The position numbers were made by a program, and so were the translations under genes. The notes below the pieces were generated by a model. That model was not told where the DNA came from. It saw only the letters and a list, made by a program, of their open reading frames with translations, and did no database searches. From Algibacter sp. L3A6 (GTDB lineage Bacteria > Bacteroidota > Bacteroidia > Flavobacteriales > Flavobacteriaceae): a stretch of 64,000 nucleotides of DNA. Shown here in pieces: positions 16,305-25,433 of the stretch; position 1 is the first letter of the stretch; each line of letters starts with the position of its first letter. The stretch is taken from positions 868,001 through 932,000 of the forward strand of contig NZ_CP047030.1 of NCBI RefSeq assembly GCF_009796825.1, given 5' to 3'.

Positions 16305-16991
16305 TTATTCTTTTTCGAACAATGCTCTATGGATTATTCCGGCAACAATAGCACCAGCAATTGGAGCTACCCAAAACAACCAAAGCTGTCCTGTAAATTC
16401 TGCCCCTGCAAATAAAGCTTGACTTGTAGATCGTGCAGGATTAACAGATGTATTTGTAATAGGAATACTTATTAAGTGAATTAAGGTTAAACCTAAACCA
16501 ATGGCTATTGGAGCAAAACCTTTAGGAACTCTATAATTTGTACTCCCTAAAATAATTAAAAGGAAAAACATAGTTAACAAAAACTCTGTTACTAACGCAG
16601 CAGTTATAGAGTAACCGCCTGGCGATAAATCACCATAACCATTAGCAGCAAAACCACCAATTGTTTCAAAATCTGCTTTATTACTTACTATTAAATATAA
16701 GGCACCAGCAGCAGTAACAGCTCCAATTAATTGAGATATTACATAACCAATTAAATTCTTGGCTTCAAACTTTCCGCCAGCCCATAAACCTATAGACACG
16801 GCAGGGTTAAAATGTCCACCAGAAATATGCCCTACGGCATAAGCCATCGTTAACACAGTTAAACCAAAAGCTAAAGCAACACCAGCAAATCCAATTCCTA
16901 ACTCAGGGAAAGCCGCTGCAAAAACCGCACTACCGCAACCTCCAAACACAAGCCAAAAGGTTCCAAAAAACTCCGCAAATAATTTATTCAT
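16305..16991 (-). CDS. aqpZ: Aquaporin (AqpZ-like water channel)
   Basis: This 228-residue major intrinsic protein has six membrane helices and both NPA loops: SGGHFNPAVSIGLW and SVNPARSTSQALF. The second NPA is followed by the selectivity-filter Arg (NPAR). The His before loop B and the absence of a glycerol-facilitator Asp insertion favour a water channel. The ATG at 16991 (MNKLFAEFFGTFWLV) was chosen; the frame stays open for another 30 codons upstream but adds only a non-homologous basic stretch. Confidence 0.95.
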   Translation of the reverse strand: MNKLFAEFFGTFWLVFGGCGSAVFAAAFPELGIGFAGVALAFGLTVLTMAYAVGHISGGHFNPAVSIGLWAGGKFEAKNLIGYVISQLIGAVTAAGALYLIVSNKADFETIGGFAANGYGDLSPGGYSITAALVTEFLLTMFFLLIILGSTNYRVPKGFAPIAIGLGLTLIHLISIPITNTSVNPARSTSQALFAGAEFTGQLWLFWVAPIAGAIVAGIIHRALFEKE

Positions 16992-17112
16992 AATTAATAA
17001 TTTTAACTTGTTAGAAATACTTAACACTCTGTGTGCTTTCATTTTAGACACTATTTTTTCCGATAGGTCACAATTCATCAATTATCAGTTCCTTTTTTAA
17101 AGGTTAAAATCA

Positions 17113-17120
17113 TATCTTTG
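17113..17120 (+). promoter_or_regulatory. -7 box (TATCTTTG) upstream of 67-residue protein gene
   Basis: Exact TAnnTTTG match, 93 bp before the ATG at 17214, in the divergent region next to aqpZ. It implies a leader of about 85 nt. No suitable -33 TTG is seen. Confidence 0.4.
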
Positions 17121-17213
17121 TAACCTATTATTTTTCAAGGTTGAAAGTGTCGTGTTTTTGTAATTTTACGAAACTAATTTCGACTTATTTAAAAATTAAA
17201 ATCTCATTTTGTT

Positions 17214-17417
17214 ATGAAACTTTTACTTATAACTGTTGTATTGTTAGGACTTGGTATTGCTGGAATTGCTATTAAATTATGGGCAAAAAAAGACGGTAAA
17301 TTTGCTGGAACATGTGCCAGCCAAAACCCAATGCTTAATAAAGACGGCGAAGCTTGTGGTTTTTGCGGAAAAACGCCAGATCAATATGCCGATTGTAGCG
17401 AACCTCAATATTCTTAA
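17214..17417 (+). CDS. Small Cys-rich membrane or secreted protein
   Basis: This 67-residue protein has an N-terminal membrane/signal segment (MKLLLITVVLLGLGIAGIAIKLW) and a conserved-looking Cys-rich tail: CASQNPM, CGFCGK and DCSEP, five cysteines in all. It resembles the small 'membrane or secreted protein' family of Flavobacteriaceae; function is unknown. The cysteines could bind metal or form disulfides outside the membrane. It sits 6 bp upstream of the glycosyltransferase gene, so the two are co-transcribed. Confidence 0.75.
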   Translation: MKLLLITVVLLGLGIAGIAIKLWAKKDGKFAGTCASQNPMLNKDGEACGFCGKTPDQYADCSEPQYS

Positions 17418-17423
17418 AATTTA

Positions 17424-18536
17424 ATGGTAATACTTGATACGTTACTCTACGCATTTATTGCTGTAGTCTTTATTCAAGTGGTTTATTATCTTTTTATTTT
17501 CGGGAATTTTGCTTTTCTGAAACAAAAAAAACCATCTTCTAAAAAACTTCCAGTTTCCGTTATTGTTTGTGCAAAAAACGAAGCTGAAAATTTAAAAGCA
17601 TTTATCCCCTCAATAATCAATCAAGATTATCCTGAATTCGAAATTGTTTTAATTAACGATGGTTCTCATGATGACACCTTAGATGTTATTGAAGAGTTTG
17701 CAAAAACAAACGATAACATAAAAATTGTTAACGTTAAAAATATTGAAGCTTTTTGGGGTAATAAAAAATATGCTTTAACATTAGGCATAAAAGCCTCTAA
17801 ACACGATTACCTTTTATTTACTGACGCCGATTGCCAACCTGTTTCTAAATATTGGATAAAGGATATGAGTGCTCATTTCAGCAATAAAAAGTCTATTGTT
17901 TTAGGATATGGTGGATATTCAAAAGTAAAATATTCATTTTTAAATAAACTTATCCGTTTTGAAACGGTAATGACGGCTGTTCAATATTTTTCTTTCGCAA
18001 AAATAGGCTTGCCATATATGGGCGTTGGTCGAAATCTAGCCTACGCCAAAACAGAGTTTTTTAATGCTAACGGCTTTATTCAGCATATAAAAGTGCGCTC
18101 GGGAGATGATGATTTGTTTATAAATCAAGTAGCAAATTCAAAAAACACAGCAATTAGCTTTTCTCCTAATAGTTTTACCTCTTCAATACCTAAATCGAGT
18201 TTCAAAGCTTGGTACAAGCAGAAAAGACGTCACGTTTCAACAGCGCAATTATATAAATCTAAACACAAAATATTACTAGGCTTATTCTATGTTTCCAACG
18301 TTTTATTTTGGTTGCTAGCTATTTCGCTTTTGAGCACCATGTATAACTGGCCAATAGCAGTTGGCTTATTTTTACTTCGAATAATTATTCAATATATCAT
18401 TCTTGGATTTTCATCAAAAAAGCTGAAAGAAGCCGATGTTTTACTTTTGCTTCCTTTACTCGAAATCTCGCTTATTATTTCTCAATTCGCTATATTTATA
18501 AACAACTTAATCTCAAAACCTAATTTTTGGAAATAA
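17424..18536 (+). CDS. Family 2 glycosyltransferase, membrane-bound
   Basis: This 370-residue GT-A enzyme has an N-terminal membrane helix, then PVSVIVCAKNEAENL (nucleotide-sugar binding), the DGSHDDT loop, and the metal-binding DAD in LLFTDADCQP. The acceptor-site GDDDLFINQ and KQKRRHVS (a variant of the R/QxxRW motif) follow, then two to three C-terminal membrane helices. It probably adds sugars to a lipid or polysaccharide at the inner membrane; donor and acceptor are unknown. Its 3' end overlaps the next sigma factor gene by 10 bp. Confidence 0.9.
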   Translation: MVILDTLLYAFIAVVFIQVVYYLFIFGNFAFLKQKKPSSKKLPVSVIVCAKNEAENLKAFIPSIINQDYPEFEIVLINDGSHDDTLDVIEEFAKTNDNIKIVNVKNIEAFWGNKKYALTLGIKASKHDYLLFTDADCQPVSKYWIKDMSAHFSNKKSIVLGYGGYSKVKYSFLNKLIRFETVMTAVQYFSFAKIGLPYMGVGRNLAYAKTEFFNANGFIQHIKVRSGDDDLFINQVANSKNTAISFSPNSFTSSIPKSSFKAWYKQKRRHVSTAQLYKSKHKILLGLFYVSNVLFWLLAISLLSTMYNWPIAVGLFLLRIIIQYIILGFSSKKLKEADVLLLLPLLEISLIISQFAIFINNLISKPNFWK

Positions 18537-19072
18537 ACGAAGCCATAAAACGAGCAAAGTCTAACGACCAAAAAGCCTTTAATTTCCTATTAAATCTATA
18601 TTGGGATGATGTTTATGGATTTCAATTAAAACGTATTCAGAATGAAAATGATGCTGAAGATGTTACTATCCAAACCTTTTCTCGGGCTTTTGATAAAATT
18701 GAAACTTTCGACGAGAAATACACCTTCAAAACTTGGCTGATTACTATTTCTAAAAATTTGCATATTGATTTACTTCGGAAGGAAAAAAATTCCATTACCC
18801 AAGTTATTTCTAATACCGATAAAAAGGCCTTCCAGGTTTTAGACGAGTCGCCTTCGCCGGAAGATATTTTAATTACCGAGCAGCACTTAGCCAAGTTACT
18901 GCGCGACATTAAAAAACTAAAACCCCATTATCAAGAAATTATAAACCTCCGCTATTTTCAAGAGCTTAGCTATAAAGAAATCTCAAAGCAATTAAACGAA
19001 CCTATGAATAATGTAAAAGTTAAACTTTTGCGTGCAAAAAAACTACTTGCAGAAATTATTCAAGATAAGTAA
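18527..19072 (+). CDS. ECF-type RNA polymerase sigma factor (orphan)
   Basis: This 181-residue sigma factor has region 2 (LNLYWDDVYGFQLKRI, DAEDVTIQTFSRAFDKIETFD, FKTWLITISKNLHIDLLR) and region 4 with a helix-turn-helix (FQELSYKEISKQLNEPMNNVKVKLLRAK). The likely start is TTG at 18527, inside the end of the glycosyltransferase gene (10-bp overlap). No anti-sigma gene follows; lipA is next. It differs in sequence from the sigma factor at 14.8 kb. Translation coupled to a glycosyltransferase suggests an envelope connection, which is inference. Confidence 0.88.
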   Translation: MEINEAIKRAKSNDQKAFNFLLNLYWDDVYGFQLKRIQNENDAEDVTIQTFSRAFDKIETFDEKYTFKTWLITISKNLHIDLLRKEKNSITQVISNTDKKAFQVLDESPSPEDILITEQHLAKLLRDIKKLKPHYQEIINLRYFQELSYKEISKQLNEPMNNVKVKLLRAKKLLAEIIQDK

Positions 19073-19100
19073 ACAAGGCTACTTTTTATAGAATACTTTG

Positions 19101-19108
19101 TATCTTTG
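19101..19108 (+). promoter_or_regulatory. -7 box (TATCTTTG) for lipA
   Basis: Exact TAnnTTTG match, 19 bp before the lipA ATG at 19128. The upstream region is AT-rich, without a clear TTG at -33. Confidence 0.55.
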
Positions 19109-19127
19109 CGTTCTACATTTTAAAGAT

Positions 19128-20006
19128 ATGAATAGCGAAACAATTTCAAATATACTCCCAGAACGTCAAGCTAAACCAAAATGGCTTCGTGTAAAGCTTC
19201 CAACCGGAAAAAAATACACAGAATTACGCGGTTTAGTAGATAAATATAGTCTAAACACCATTTGTACCTCGGGAAGTTGCCCGAATATGGGCGAATGTTG
19301 GGGAGAAGGTACTGCTACGTTTATGATTTTGGGTAATGTTTGCACACGTTCTTGCGGCTTTTGCGGTGTTAAAACCGGGCGTCCACAAACTGTAGATTGG
19401 GATGAACCTGAAAAAGTATCACGTTCTATCAAGATCATGAAGATTAAACATGCCGTTTTAACGAGTGTTGATCGTGATGACTTAAAAGATATGGGAAGCA
19501 TTATGTGGAGTGAAACCGTAAAGGCCGTTCGTAGAATGAATCCTGAAACAACCTTAGAAACTTTAATACCAGATTTTCAAGGTATAGAGCAGCATATTGA
19601 TAGAATTATTGATGTAGCTCCAGAAGTTGTATCGCACAATATAGAAACAGTGAGACGCTTAACCCGCGAAGTACGTATACAAGCTAAATACGACCGTAGT
19701 ATGGGTGTTTTAAAATATTTAAAACAACAAGGACAACGTAGAACAAAATCTGGTATTATGCTAGGTTTGGGTGAAACTCGCGAGGAAGTTATTGAAACCC
19801 TACACGACCTTAAAGCGAATGATGTTGATGTGGTTACTATTGGGCAATATTTACAACCAAGTAAAAAACACTTACCAGTAAAACAGTTTATAAACCCAGA
19901 TCAATTTAAAGAATACGAAGAAATTGGACTAGAATTAGGTTTCCGTCATGTTGAAAGTAGCGCACTTGTAAGATCTTCTTATAAAGCTCAAAAACATATC
20001 AACTAA
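19128..20006 (+). CDS. lipA: Lipoyl synthase
   Basis: This 292-residue radical SAM enzyme inserts two sulfurs into protein-bound octanoyl groups to make lipoate. Both iron-sulfur clusters are visible: the auxiliary cluster CTSGSCPNMGEC (CX4CX5C) and the radical SAM cluster CTRSCGFC (CX3CX2C). The C-terminal ESSALVRSSYKA carries the conserved RSSY motif that ligates the auxiliary cluster. The ATG at 19128 (MNSETIS) is used because it follows the promoter box. lipB is not in the window. A GAPDH gene starts 2 bp after the stop. Confidence 0.97.
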   Translation: MNSETISNILPERQAKPKWLRVKLPTGKKYTELRGLVDKYSLNTICTSGSCPNMGECWGEGTATFMILGNVCTRSCGFCGVKTGRPQTVDWDEPEKVSRSIKIMKIKHAVLTSVDRDDLKDMGSIMWSETVKAVRRMNPETTLETLIPDFQGIEQHIDRIIDVAPEVVSHNIETVRRLTREVRIQAKYDRSMGVLKYLKQQGQRRTKSGIMLGLGETREEVIETLHDLKANDVDVVTIGQYLQPSKKHLPVKQFINPDQFKEYEEIGLELGFRHVESSALVRSSYKAQKHIN

Positions 20007-20008
20007 GC

Positions 20009-21022
20009 ATGATTCACGTTGCAATTAATGGCTTTGGAAGAATAGGGCGCCGTGTTTTTAGGTTACTTCAAGATCATCAAAATATAAAAGTTGTTGCTAT
20101 AAACGATTTGGCCGACACAAAAACACTAAGTCATTTATTAAAATACGATAGTGTTCACGGTAGGTTTAACGGTACGGTTTCTTCTGATGAAAATCATATT
20201 ATTGTTAATGATGAAAAGGTTACACTCTTAAATGAAAACCACCCAAAACGTATTGATTGGTCACCTTTTAATGTTGATTATGTAATTGAATCTACCGGGA
20301 AATTTAAAACAATTCCGGAATTAGAGTTTCATTTACAAAACGGAGCAAAACACGTTATACTAAGTGTACCTCCTGTAGAAGATGATATAAAAACCATAGT
20401 ACTAGGCGTTAATGGCGATAGTATTGATGGTACCGAAACTATAATATCCAATGCTTCTTGCACAACAAATAATGCAGCACCGATGATTGATATTATAAAT
20501 AAACTTTGTGGTATTAATCAGGCTTACATAACTACGGTTCACTCCTACACTACCGACCAAAGTTTGCACGACCAGCCACATAGAGATTTACGTAGATCTC
20601 GAGCTGCGAGCCAATCTATTGTGCCTACAACAACGGGAGCAGCAAAAGCCTTAACAAAAATTTTTCCAGAACTAGCAAACGTTATTGGTGGTTGTGGTAT
20701 TCGCGTACCTGTTATTAATGGTTCGTTAACCGATATTACATTTAATGTAAAACGTACTGTTTCTATAGACGAAATTAATAATGCCTTTAAAAAAGCAGCC
20801 AACGCAAACTATAAAGGTATTCTAGAATATACGGAAGATCCAATAGTGTCTATAGACATTGTTGGCAACACACATTCTTGTATCTTCGATTCGCAAATGA
20901 CTTCGGTTATTGGCAACATGGTCAAAATTATTGGTTGGTATGATAATGAAACAGGATATTCATCAAGAATAATAGACTTAATATGTAATTTATCAGCAAA
21001 AAAATGTACTTTGTCGAAGTAA
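20009..21022 (+). CDS. gap: Type I glyceraldehyde-3-phosphate dehydrogenase
   Basis: This 337-residue NAD-dependent glycolytic/gluconeogenic enzyme begins INGFGRIGRRVFRLL with a Rossmann fold. Its AINDLADTKTLSHL segment carries the Asp that selects NAD. The catalytic Cys151 is in ASCTTNNAAPM, and its partner His is in TTVHSYTTDQ. The loop after it (HDQPHRDLRRSRAASQSIVP) departs from the commoner DAPHKDLRRARAAALNI. It follows lipA by 2 bp and is likely in the same operon. Flavobacteriaceae often have more than one gap gene, so this may not be the main glycolytic copy. Confidence 0.95.
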   Translation: MIHVAINGFGRIGRRVFRLLQDHQNIKVVAINDLADTKTLSHLLKYDSVHGRFNGTVSSDENHIIVNDEKVTLLNENHPKRIDWSPFNVDYVIESTGKFKTIPELEFHLQNGAKHVILSVPPVEDDIKTIVLGVNGDSIDGTETIISNASCTTNNAAPMIDIINKLCGINQAYITTVHSYTTDQSLHDQPHRDLRRSRAASQSIVPTTTGAAKALTKIFPELANVIGGCGIRVPVINGSLTDITFNVKRTVSIDEINNAFKKAANANYKGILEYTEDPIVSIDIVGNTHSCIFDSQMTSVIGNMVKIIGWYDNETGYSSRIIDLICNLSAKKCTLSK

Positions 21023-21027
21023 AATTT

Positions 21028-21035
21028 TATATTTG
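21028..21035 (+). promoter_or_regulatory. -7 box (TATATTTG) for hybrid histidine kinase gene
   Basis: Exact TAnnTTTG match 17 bp before the ATG at 21053. A TTTG at 21010-21013 lies 14 bp upstream, shorter than the usual 17-23 bp, so the -33 is doubtful. Confidence 0.5.
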
Positions 21036-21052
21036 ATGGTAACCACATATTT

Positions 21053-23287
21053 ATGTTCAAAATAAAACCCTCTTTAATCGCTCTAATGGTGCTGTTTAGT
21101 GTTTTAGGTTGGTCTCAACAAACCATAGAGAACGACCCTGAACTTATTCAAAACAATATAGATCACTATATAAAACAAGCTCAGTCTGCATTAGAAACTC
21201 ATAATACTTATGATGCTCTAAATAGTTTGGATGATGCTTTGGTTTTGGCCGAAAAAACAGAAGACCAACAAAGCAAAGGGCTTATCTACTCTTTTAAAGG
21301 CCGTTTAGAACTTATTCTAGAGCAACCCGATAAAGCTATAATTTCACTTAACAAAGCTATAGAAATACAGCGCATTACAAAAGATGATGCTAATTTGGCT
21401 CGATCTTTTAAGATTTTAGGTGAAGTTTTTATTGATAAGAAAGACTACACTCAGGCTCTAGATTATTTTATTTCAGCAAAAAATCTTTTTCAACAAACTC
21501 TACAAGAGCGTAAACTTGCTCAAACTTTACTTTTAGAAGGTAAAACATACATGCTTCTAAAAAACTATAATAAGGCAAGAACAACACTTGAGCAAGCCTT
21601 AGTTTTATCTAGAAAAAACGACCTTTTAAGTACAGAGAGTGAAACTTTAATAAACCAAGCTATTGTTTACAACAAGCTAAACGATTATAAACATGGTTTA
21701 GAAGCTAGTGCAGAAGGCCTAAAAATAGCAAAAGCCAATAACTTTATAAACAACAAAAACTTAGCATACAAAGTGCTTAGTGATATTTCCTACGCTACCA
21801 GAGATTTTAAAACATCTCGAGATTATTTAGTTTTGCATACAGAATTATCAGACTCTATCCGTGGTTTTAAAAACAACTTAGCAAAACAACAAATAAACCA
21901 GCCTTTATTAAGTAACATGAGTGAAGAGCTAGAAACGGTTAACAAAAAGCTAGCAAAAAAAGAAGCAGAAAGTAGTATTAACACCTTAATATCAATATTA
22001 AGCGTTGCTCTAATTACAATTCTTTCGTTACTAACATTATCGCTTTATAAAAACAATAATATTCGTTTAAAAACGAATAATATGCTTCATAAAAAAAACG
22101 GAGAACTTATTCTTGCTAAAGAAAAAGCGGAACTAGCTTCCAAAACTAAAGCTAACTTTTTATCTACAGTAACTCACGAGTTGCGTACACCGCTTTATGC
22201 TGTAACAGGCTTAAGCAATATGCTACTAGAAGAAAACCCAAAGCCAGAACAAGTACAGCATTTAAAATCTCTCAAGTTTTCGGGGGATTACCTGTTAACG
22301 TTTATAAATGATATACTTCAAATTAATAAAATTGAAGCTAATAAAGTGGATTTAGAACCAGAACCATTCAACCTAAATAAAAAGATAAACAATATTGTAT
22401 TGGCTTTAAAAAATTCGGCAGAAGACAATAATGTCAATATACATTTTGAATACGATAAAGATTTACCAGAAAACTTTATTGCCGATCAACTAAAAATATC
22501 TCAAATCCTTATTAACCTTGTTGGTAACTCTATTAAATTCACAAAAGATGGAGATATCTGGATTCGTGTTTATAAAATAGATCAAGTCGATAAAATTTAC
22601 ACATTACGTTTCGAAATTGAAGATAACGGTATTGGAATTACTCAAGAGAAACAAGACCATATGTTTGAAAGCTTCTCTCAAGGGTCCATACAAATTAATA
22701 GAAAATACGGTGGTACAGGCTTAGGTCTATCGATTGTAAAAGGTTTAATTGAAATCTTAAAAGGACAAATTTACCTTAAAAGTGAATTAGGGAAAGGAAC
22801 GACCTTTTATTTCGAAATTCCAATTGAATTCAGCGCTATAAAAGAAGCAGCCGAAACAAAAGCAGATTATTTTGAAGGAAATAAAGACGAACTAGATCTA
22901 AAAAGTGTGAAAATATTAGTAGTTGAAGACAACAAAATCAACCAAATGATTACCAAGAAAATCTTGACTAAAATGGATCTTCAGTGTGAAATCACCGATA
23001 ATGGTGAAGATGCTGTAGAGAAAATTAAAGCCAACGATTACAACATTATTTTAATGGATATCCACATGCCAGGTATTAGTGGTATTGAGGCGACCAAACG
23101 TATAAGAATGTTTGATAAAGATTTAACTATTTTCGCGCTTACAGCGGTTACTATTGAAGATAAAATGCATGAATTTGACGAGGCTGGCTTTACCGATATT
23201 ATCCCGAAACCGTTTAAGCAAGATGAGTTTGAAAAGAAACTTTACAATGCTTTAGCCGCTAAAAAAAATATATCGCCAACAGCTTAA
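21053..23287 (+). CDS. TPR-containing hybrid sensor histidine kinase/response regulator
   Basis: This 744-residue protein has a signal peptide (MFKIKPSLIALMVLFSVLGWS). An exported region of about 280 residues follows, made of tetratricopeptide repeats (for example DALNSLDDALVLAEKT and ARTTLEQALVLSRK). A single membrane helix lies near residues 312-332. HisKA has phospho-His375 in TVTHELRTPL, followed by an HATPase with N, G1 (DNGIGI) and G2 (GGTGLGLSIVKGL) boxes. A C-terminal receiver domain carries Asp669 in ILMDIHMPG. There is no DNA-binding domain, so phosphate must pass to another protein. Its stop interlocks with that of lpxK (4-bp overlap). Confidence 0.95.
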   Translation: MFKIKPSLIALMVLFSVLGWSQQTIENDPELIQNNIDHYIKQAQSALETHNTYDALNSLDDALVLAEKTEDQQSKGLIYSFKGRLELILEQPDKAIISLNKAIEIQRITKDDANLARSFKILGEVFIDKKDYTQALDYFISAKNLFQQTLQERKLAQTLLLEGKTYMLLKNYNKARTTLEQALVLSRKNDLLSTESETLINQAIVYNKLNDYKHGLEASAEGLKIAKANNFINNKNLAYKVLSDISYATRDFKTSRDYLVLHTELSDSIRGFKNNLAKQQINQPLLSNMSEELETVNKKLAKKEAESSINTLISILSVALITILSLLTLSLYKNNNIRLKTNNMLHKKNGELILAKEKAELASKTKANFLSTVTHELRTPLYAVTGLSNMLLEENPKPEQVQHLKSLKFSGDYLLTFINDILQINKIEANKVDLEPEPFNLNKKINNIVLALKNSAEDNNVNIHFEYDKDLPENFIADQLKISQILINLVGNSIKFTKDGDIWIRVYKIDQVDKIYTLRFEIEDNGIGITQEKQDHMFESFSQGSIQINRKYGGTGLGLSIVKGLIEILKGQIYLKSELGKGTTFYFEIPIEFSAIKEAAETKADYFEGNKDELDLKSVKILVVEDNKINQMITKKILTKMDLQCEITDNGEDAVEKIKANDYNIILMDIHMPGISGIEATKRIRMFDKDLTIFALTAVTIEDKMHEFDEAGFTDIIPKPFKQDEFEKKLYNALAAKKNISPTA

Positions 23288-24288
23288 GCAGTTAAATACG
23301 CTTTGATAGCATCTCTAAATTCTGGTTCCTTATCGATGGCAATGGTTATAGGTAAATAGAATAATTTACCTTTTAAAACCTCGTAATCTTTAAGGCGCAT
23401 AAAATCTTTCTCGGTAGTTACTATCAATTCTTTTTTACTCAATTCTGCAATATCTGCAGATGTAAAATTATGATGATCATTAAAATTTAAATGTTCAAAC
23501 TTTAAGTTTTTACTTTCAAGAAAATCAGTTAACGGCCTAGGGTTTGCAATTCCGGTAACTAAACAAAAGGAAGTTAAATCTTCAACATTCATCGTTTTTT
23601 CCGAAGACAGTAACGTTTCCGCGTAAGCGATACTACTAAAAAACACATACTGATTTTTATCTGCATGAATGCGTTTTAAAAATAAAGCCTTATCCGTTTC
23701 TTGTAAATTATCGGGATATTTAGTTACAACAATAATATCCGCTCTGTTAGCTCCTGACCTTGGTTCACGAAGGTTTCCTGTAGGCAAAACAAAATCCTTA
23801 AAATATGGATCTGCATAAGTGGTTAATAATATATTAAACCCAGCTTTAACCTTACGGTGTTGATAGGCATCATCCAATAAAATTACTTCAGGCGCATTCG
23901 CTAAATTCATTAATTGCTCAATACCATTTTGTCTATCGACATCTACAGCAACCAAAACATCTTCTTTAAATTTATTATAAAATTGAAAAGGTTCATCACC
24001 TAATGTTTCCGCGGAAGCGTTTTTATCTCCTAACTGAAAACCCTTAGATTTCCGCTTATAACCACGACTTAAAGTCGCTACTTTATATTCATTTTTAAGT
24101 ATTGTAATTAAGTGCTCAATCATGGGAGTTTTCCCCGTTCCACCGACACTTAAATTACCAACACAAATTACAGGCGTGCTATAAGATTTAGATTTTTTAA
24201 TCCCCAAATCGAATAATTTGTTCCGTAACCAAGTTGCCAAATAATAAAAAGGCATAATCGGAAACAATATGTATCTCAAAATTTTCAT
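23284..24288 (-). CDS. lpxK: Tetraacyldisaccharide 4'-kinase
   Basis: This 334-residue inner-membrane-associated kinase phosphorylates the 4' position of the lipid A disaccharide. It has an N-terminal hydrophobic helix (MKILRYILFPIMPFYYLATW), the Walker A motif GNLSVGGTGKTPM, LSRGYKRKSKG, and the family LLDDAYQHRKV with its catalytic Asp region. The ATG at 24288 is used; two GTG codons lie just upstream. It shows the organism builds Raetz-pathway lipid A, consistent with a Gram-negative outer membrane. It is divergent from the Nif3-like gene. Confidence 0.96.
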   Translation of the reverse strand: MKILRYILFPIMPFYYLATWLRNKLFDLGIKKSKSYSTPVICVGNLSVGGTGKTPMIEHLITILKNEYKVATLSRGYKRKSKGFQLGDKNASAETLGDEPFQFYNKFKEDVLVAVDVDRQNGIEQLMNLANAPEVILLDDAYQHRKVKAGFNILLTTYADPYFKDFVLPTGNLREPRSGANRADIIVVTKYPDNLQETDKALFLKRIHADKNQYVFFSSIAYAETLLSSEKTMNVEDLTSFCLVTGIANPRPLTDFLESKNLKFEHLNFNDHHNFTSADIAELSKKELIVTTEKDFMRLKDYEVLKGKLFYLPITIAIDKEPEFRDAIKAYLTA

Positions 24289-24308
24289 CACCACGAAAGT
24301 AATTATTT

Positions 24309-24316
24309 TATCTTTG
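24309..24316 (+). promoter_or_regulatory. -7 box (TATCTTTG) for Nif3-like gene
   Basis: Exact TAnnTTTG match, 19 bp before the ATG at 24336, within the 47-bp divergent region between lpxK and the Nif3-like gene. Confidence 0.5.
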
Positions 24317-24335
24317 ATGTAAAATTTATTTCAAT

Positions 24336-25430
24336 ATGATCATTCAAGACGTTATAAATCACTTAGAGCAACTGGCGCCATTAGCTTATGCTGAAGATTT
24401 TGACAACGTAGGCCTTTTGGTTGGAGATAAAAACTCGAAACTTACAGGTGTTTTAGTAACACTAGATACGCTAGAAGCTATTGTAGACGAAGCCATAGAG
24501 CAAAATTGCAACCTTATTGTAAGCTTCCACCCTATTATTTTTAAAGGTCTAAAAAAAATAACGGGTAAAAATTATGTAGAGCGCGTGGTTTTAAAAGCCA
24601 TAAAAAATAATATTGCTATTTACAGCATACACACGGCGCTCGATAATGCGCAACAAGGTGTAAACCATATTATTTGCGAACAATTACAACTTAAAAACCA
24701 ACACATTTTAATACCACAGAGTGCAACCATAAAAAAGCTTAGCACTTATGTACCTAAAAACGAAGCGAACCAACTCCGTGATGCTTTATTTACTGTAGGT
24801 GCAGGTGCCATTGGCAATTACACCCATTGTAGTTTTAACGTAGAAGGTTATGGCACTTATAATGGTAACGAAAACGCTAACCCAACTATTGGCGAAAAAG
24901 GCAAAACGCACACCGAAGACGAAACAAAAATCACGGTAACTTTTGCTAAACATTTAGAATCTAAAATAATAGACACCCTATTTAAAACACATTCTTACGA
25001 AGAGGTTGCTTACGAAATAACGACTTTAGAGAATAAAAATCAAAATATTGGCATGGGTATGGTTGGCGAATTTGCCGAAGCGATGGTCCAAACCGATTTT
25101 TTACAACATTTAAAAACAAAAATGAATACTGGCGCCATTCGCCATTCTGCATTTTTAAACAAAAAAATTAAAAAAGTAGCCGTTTTAGGAGGCTCGGGAA
25201 GCTTTGCCATTAATAATGCTAAAGCAGCTGGTGCAGATGCTTTTGTAACTGCAGATTTAAAATATCACGACTTTTTTATGGCCGAAAACAGCATTCTTTT
25301 GTCCGATATAGGGCATTATGAAAGTGAGCAGTTCACAAAAAACCTTTTAGTAGCGTATCTTACAAAAAAAATCACTAATTTTGCCATCATTTTATCAAAG
25401 ACAAATACCAATCCTGTTAAGTATTTTTAA
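24336..25430 (+). CDS. Nif3-like dinuclear metal-centre hexameric protein (YbgI/DUF34)
   Basis: This 364-residue member of the Nif3/YbgI family forms toroidal hexamers with a two-metal site. Ligand motifs are visible: VSFHPIIFKG, IHTALDNAQQGVN, and the C-terminal DIGHYESEQF. It has the central insertion (a PII-like domain, about residues 130-235) found in the longer bacterial forms. It is followed after 3 bp by the coiled-coil protein gene at 25434. That pair of genes is, as I recall, conserved across Bacteroidota and beyond, implying a shared process. The enzymatic reaction is unsettled. Confidence 0.9.
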   Translation: MIIQDVINHLEQLAPLAYAEDFDNVGLLVGDKNSKLTGVLVTLDTLEAIVDEAIEQNCNLIVSFHPIIFKGLKKITGKNYVERVVLKAIKNNIAIYSIHTALDNAQQGVNHIICEQLQLKNQHILIPQSATIKKLSTYVPKNEANQLRDALFTVGAGAIGNYTHCSFNVEGYGTYNGNENANPTIGEKGKTHTEDETKITVTFAKHLESKIIDTLFKTHSYEEVAYEITTLENKNQNIGMGMVGEFAEAMVQTDFLQHLKTKMNTGAIRHSAFLNKKIKKVAVLGGSGSFAINNAKAAGADAFVTADLKYHDFFMAENSILLSDIGHYESEQFTKNLLVAYLTKKITNFAIILSKTNTNPVKYF

Positions 25431-25433
25431 AGT

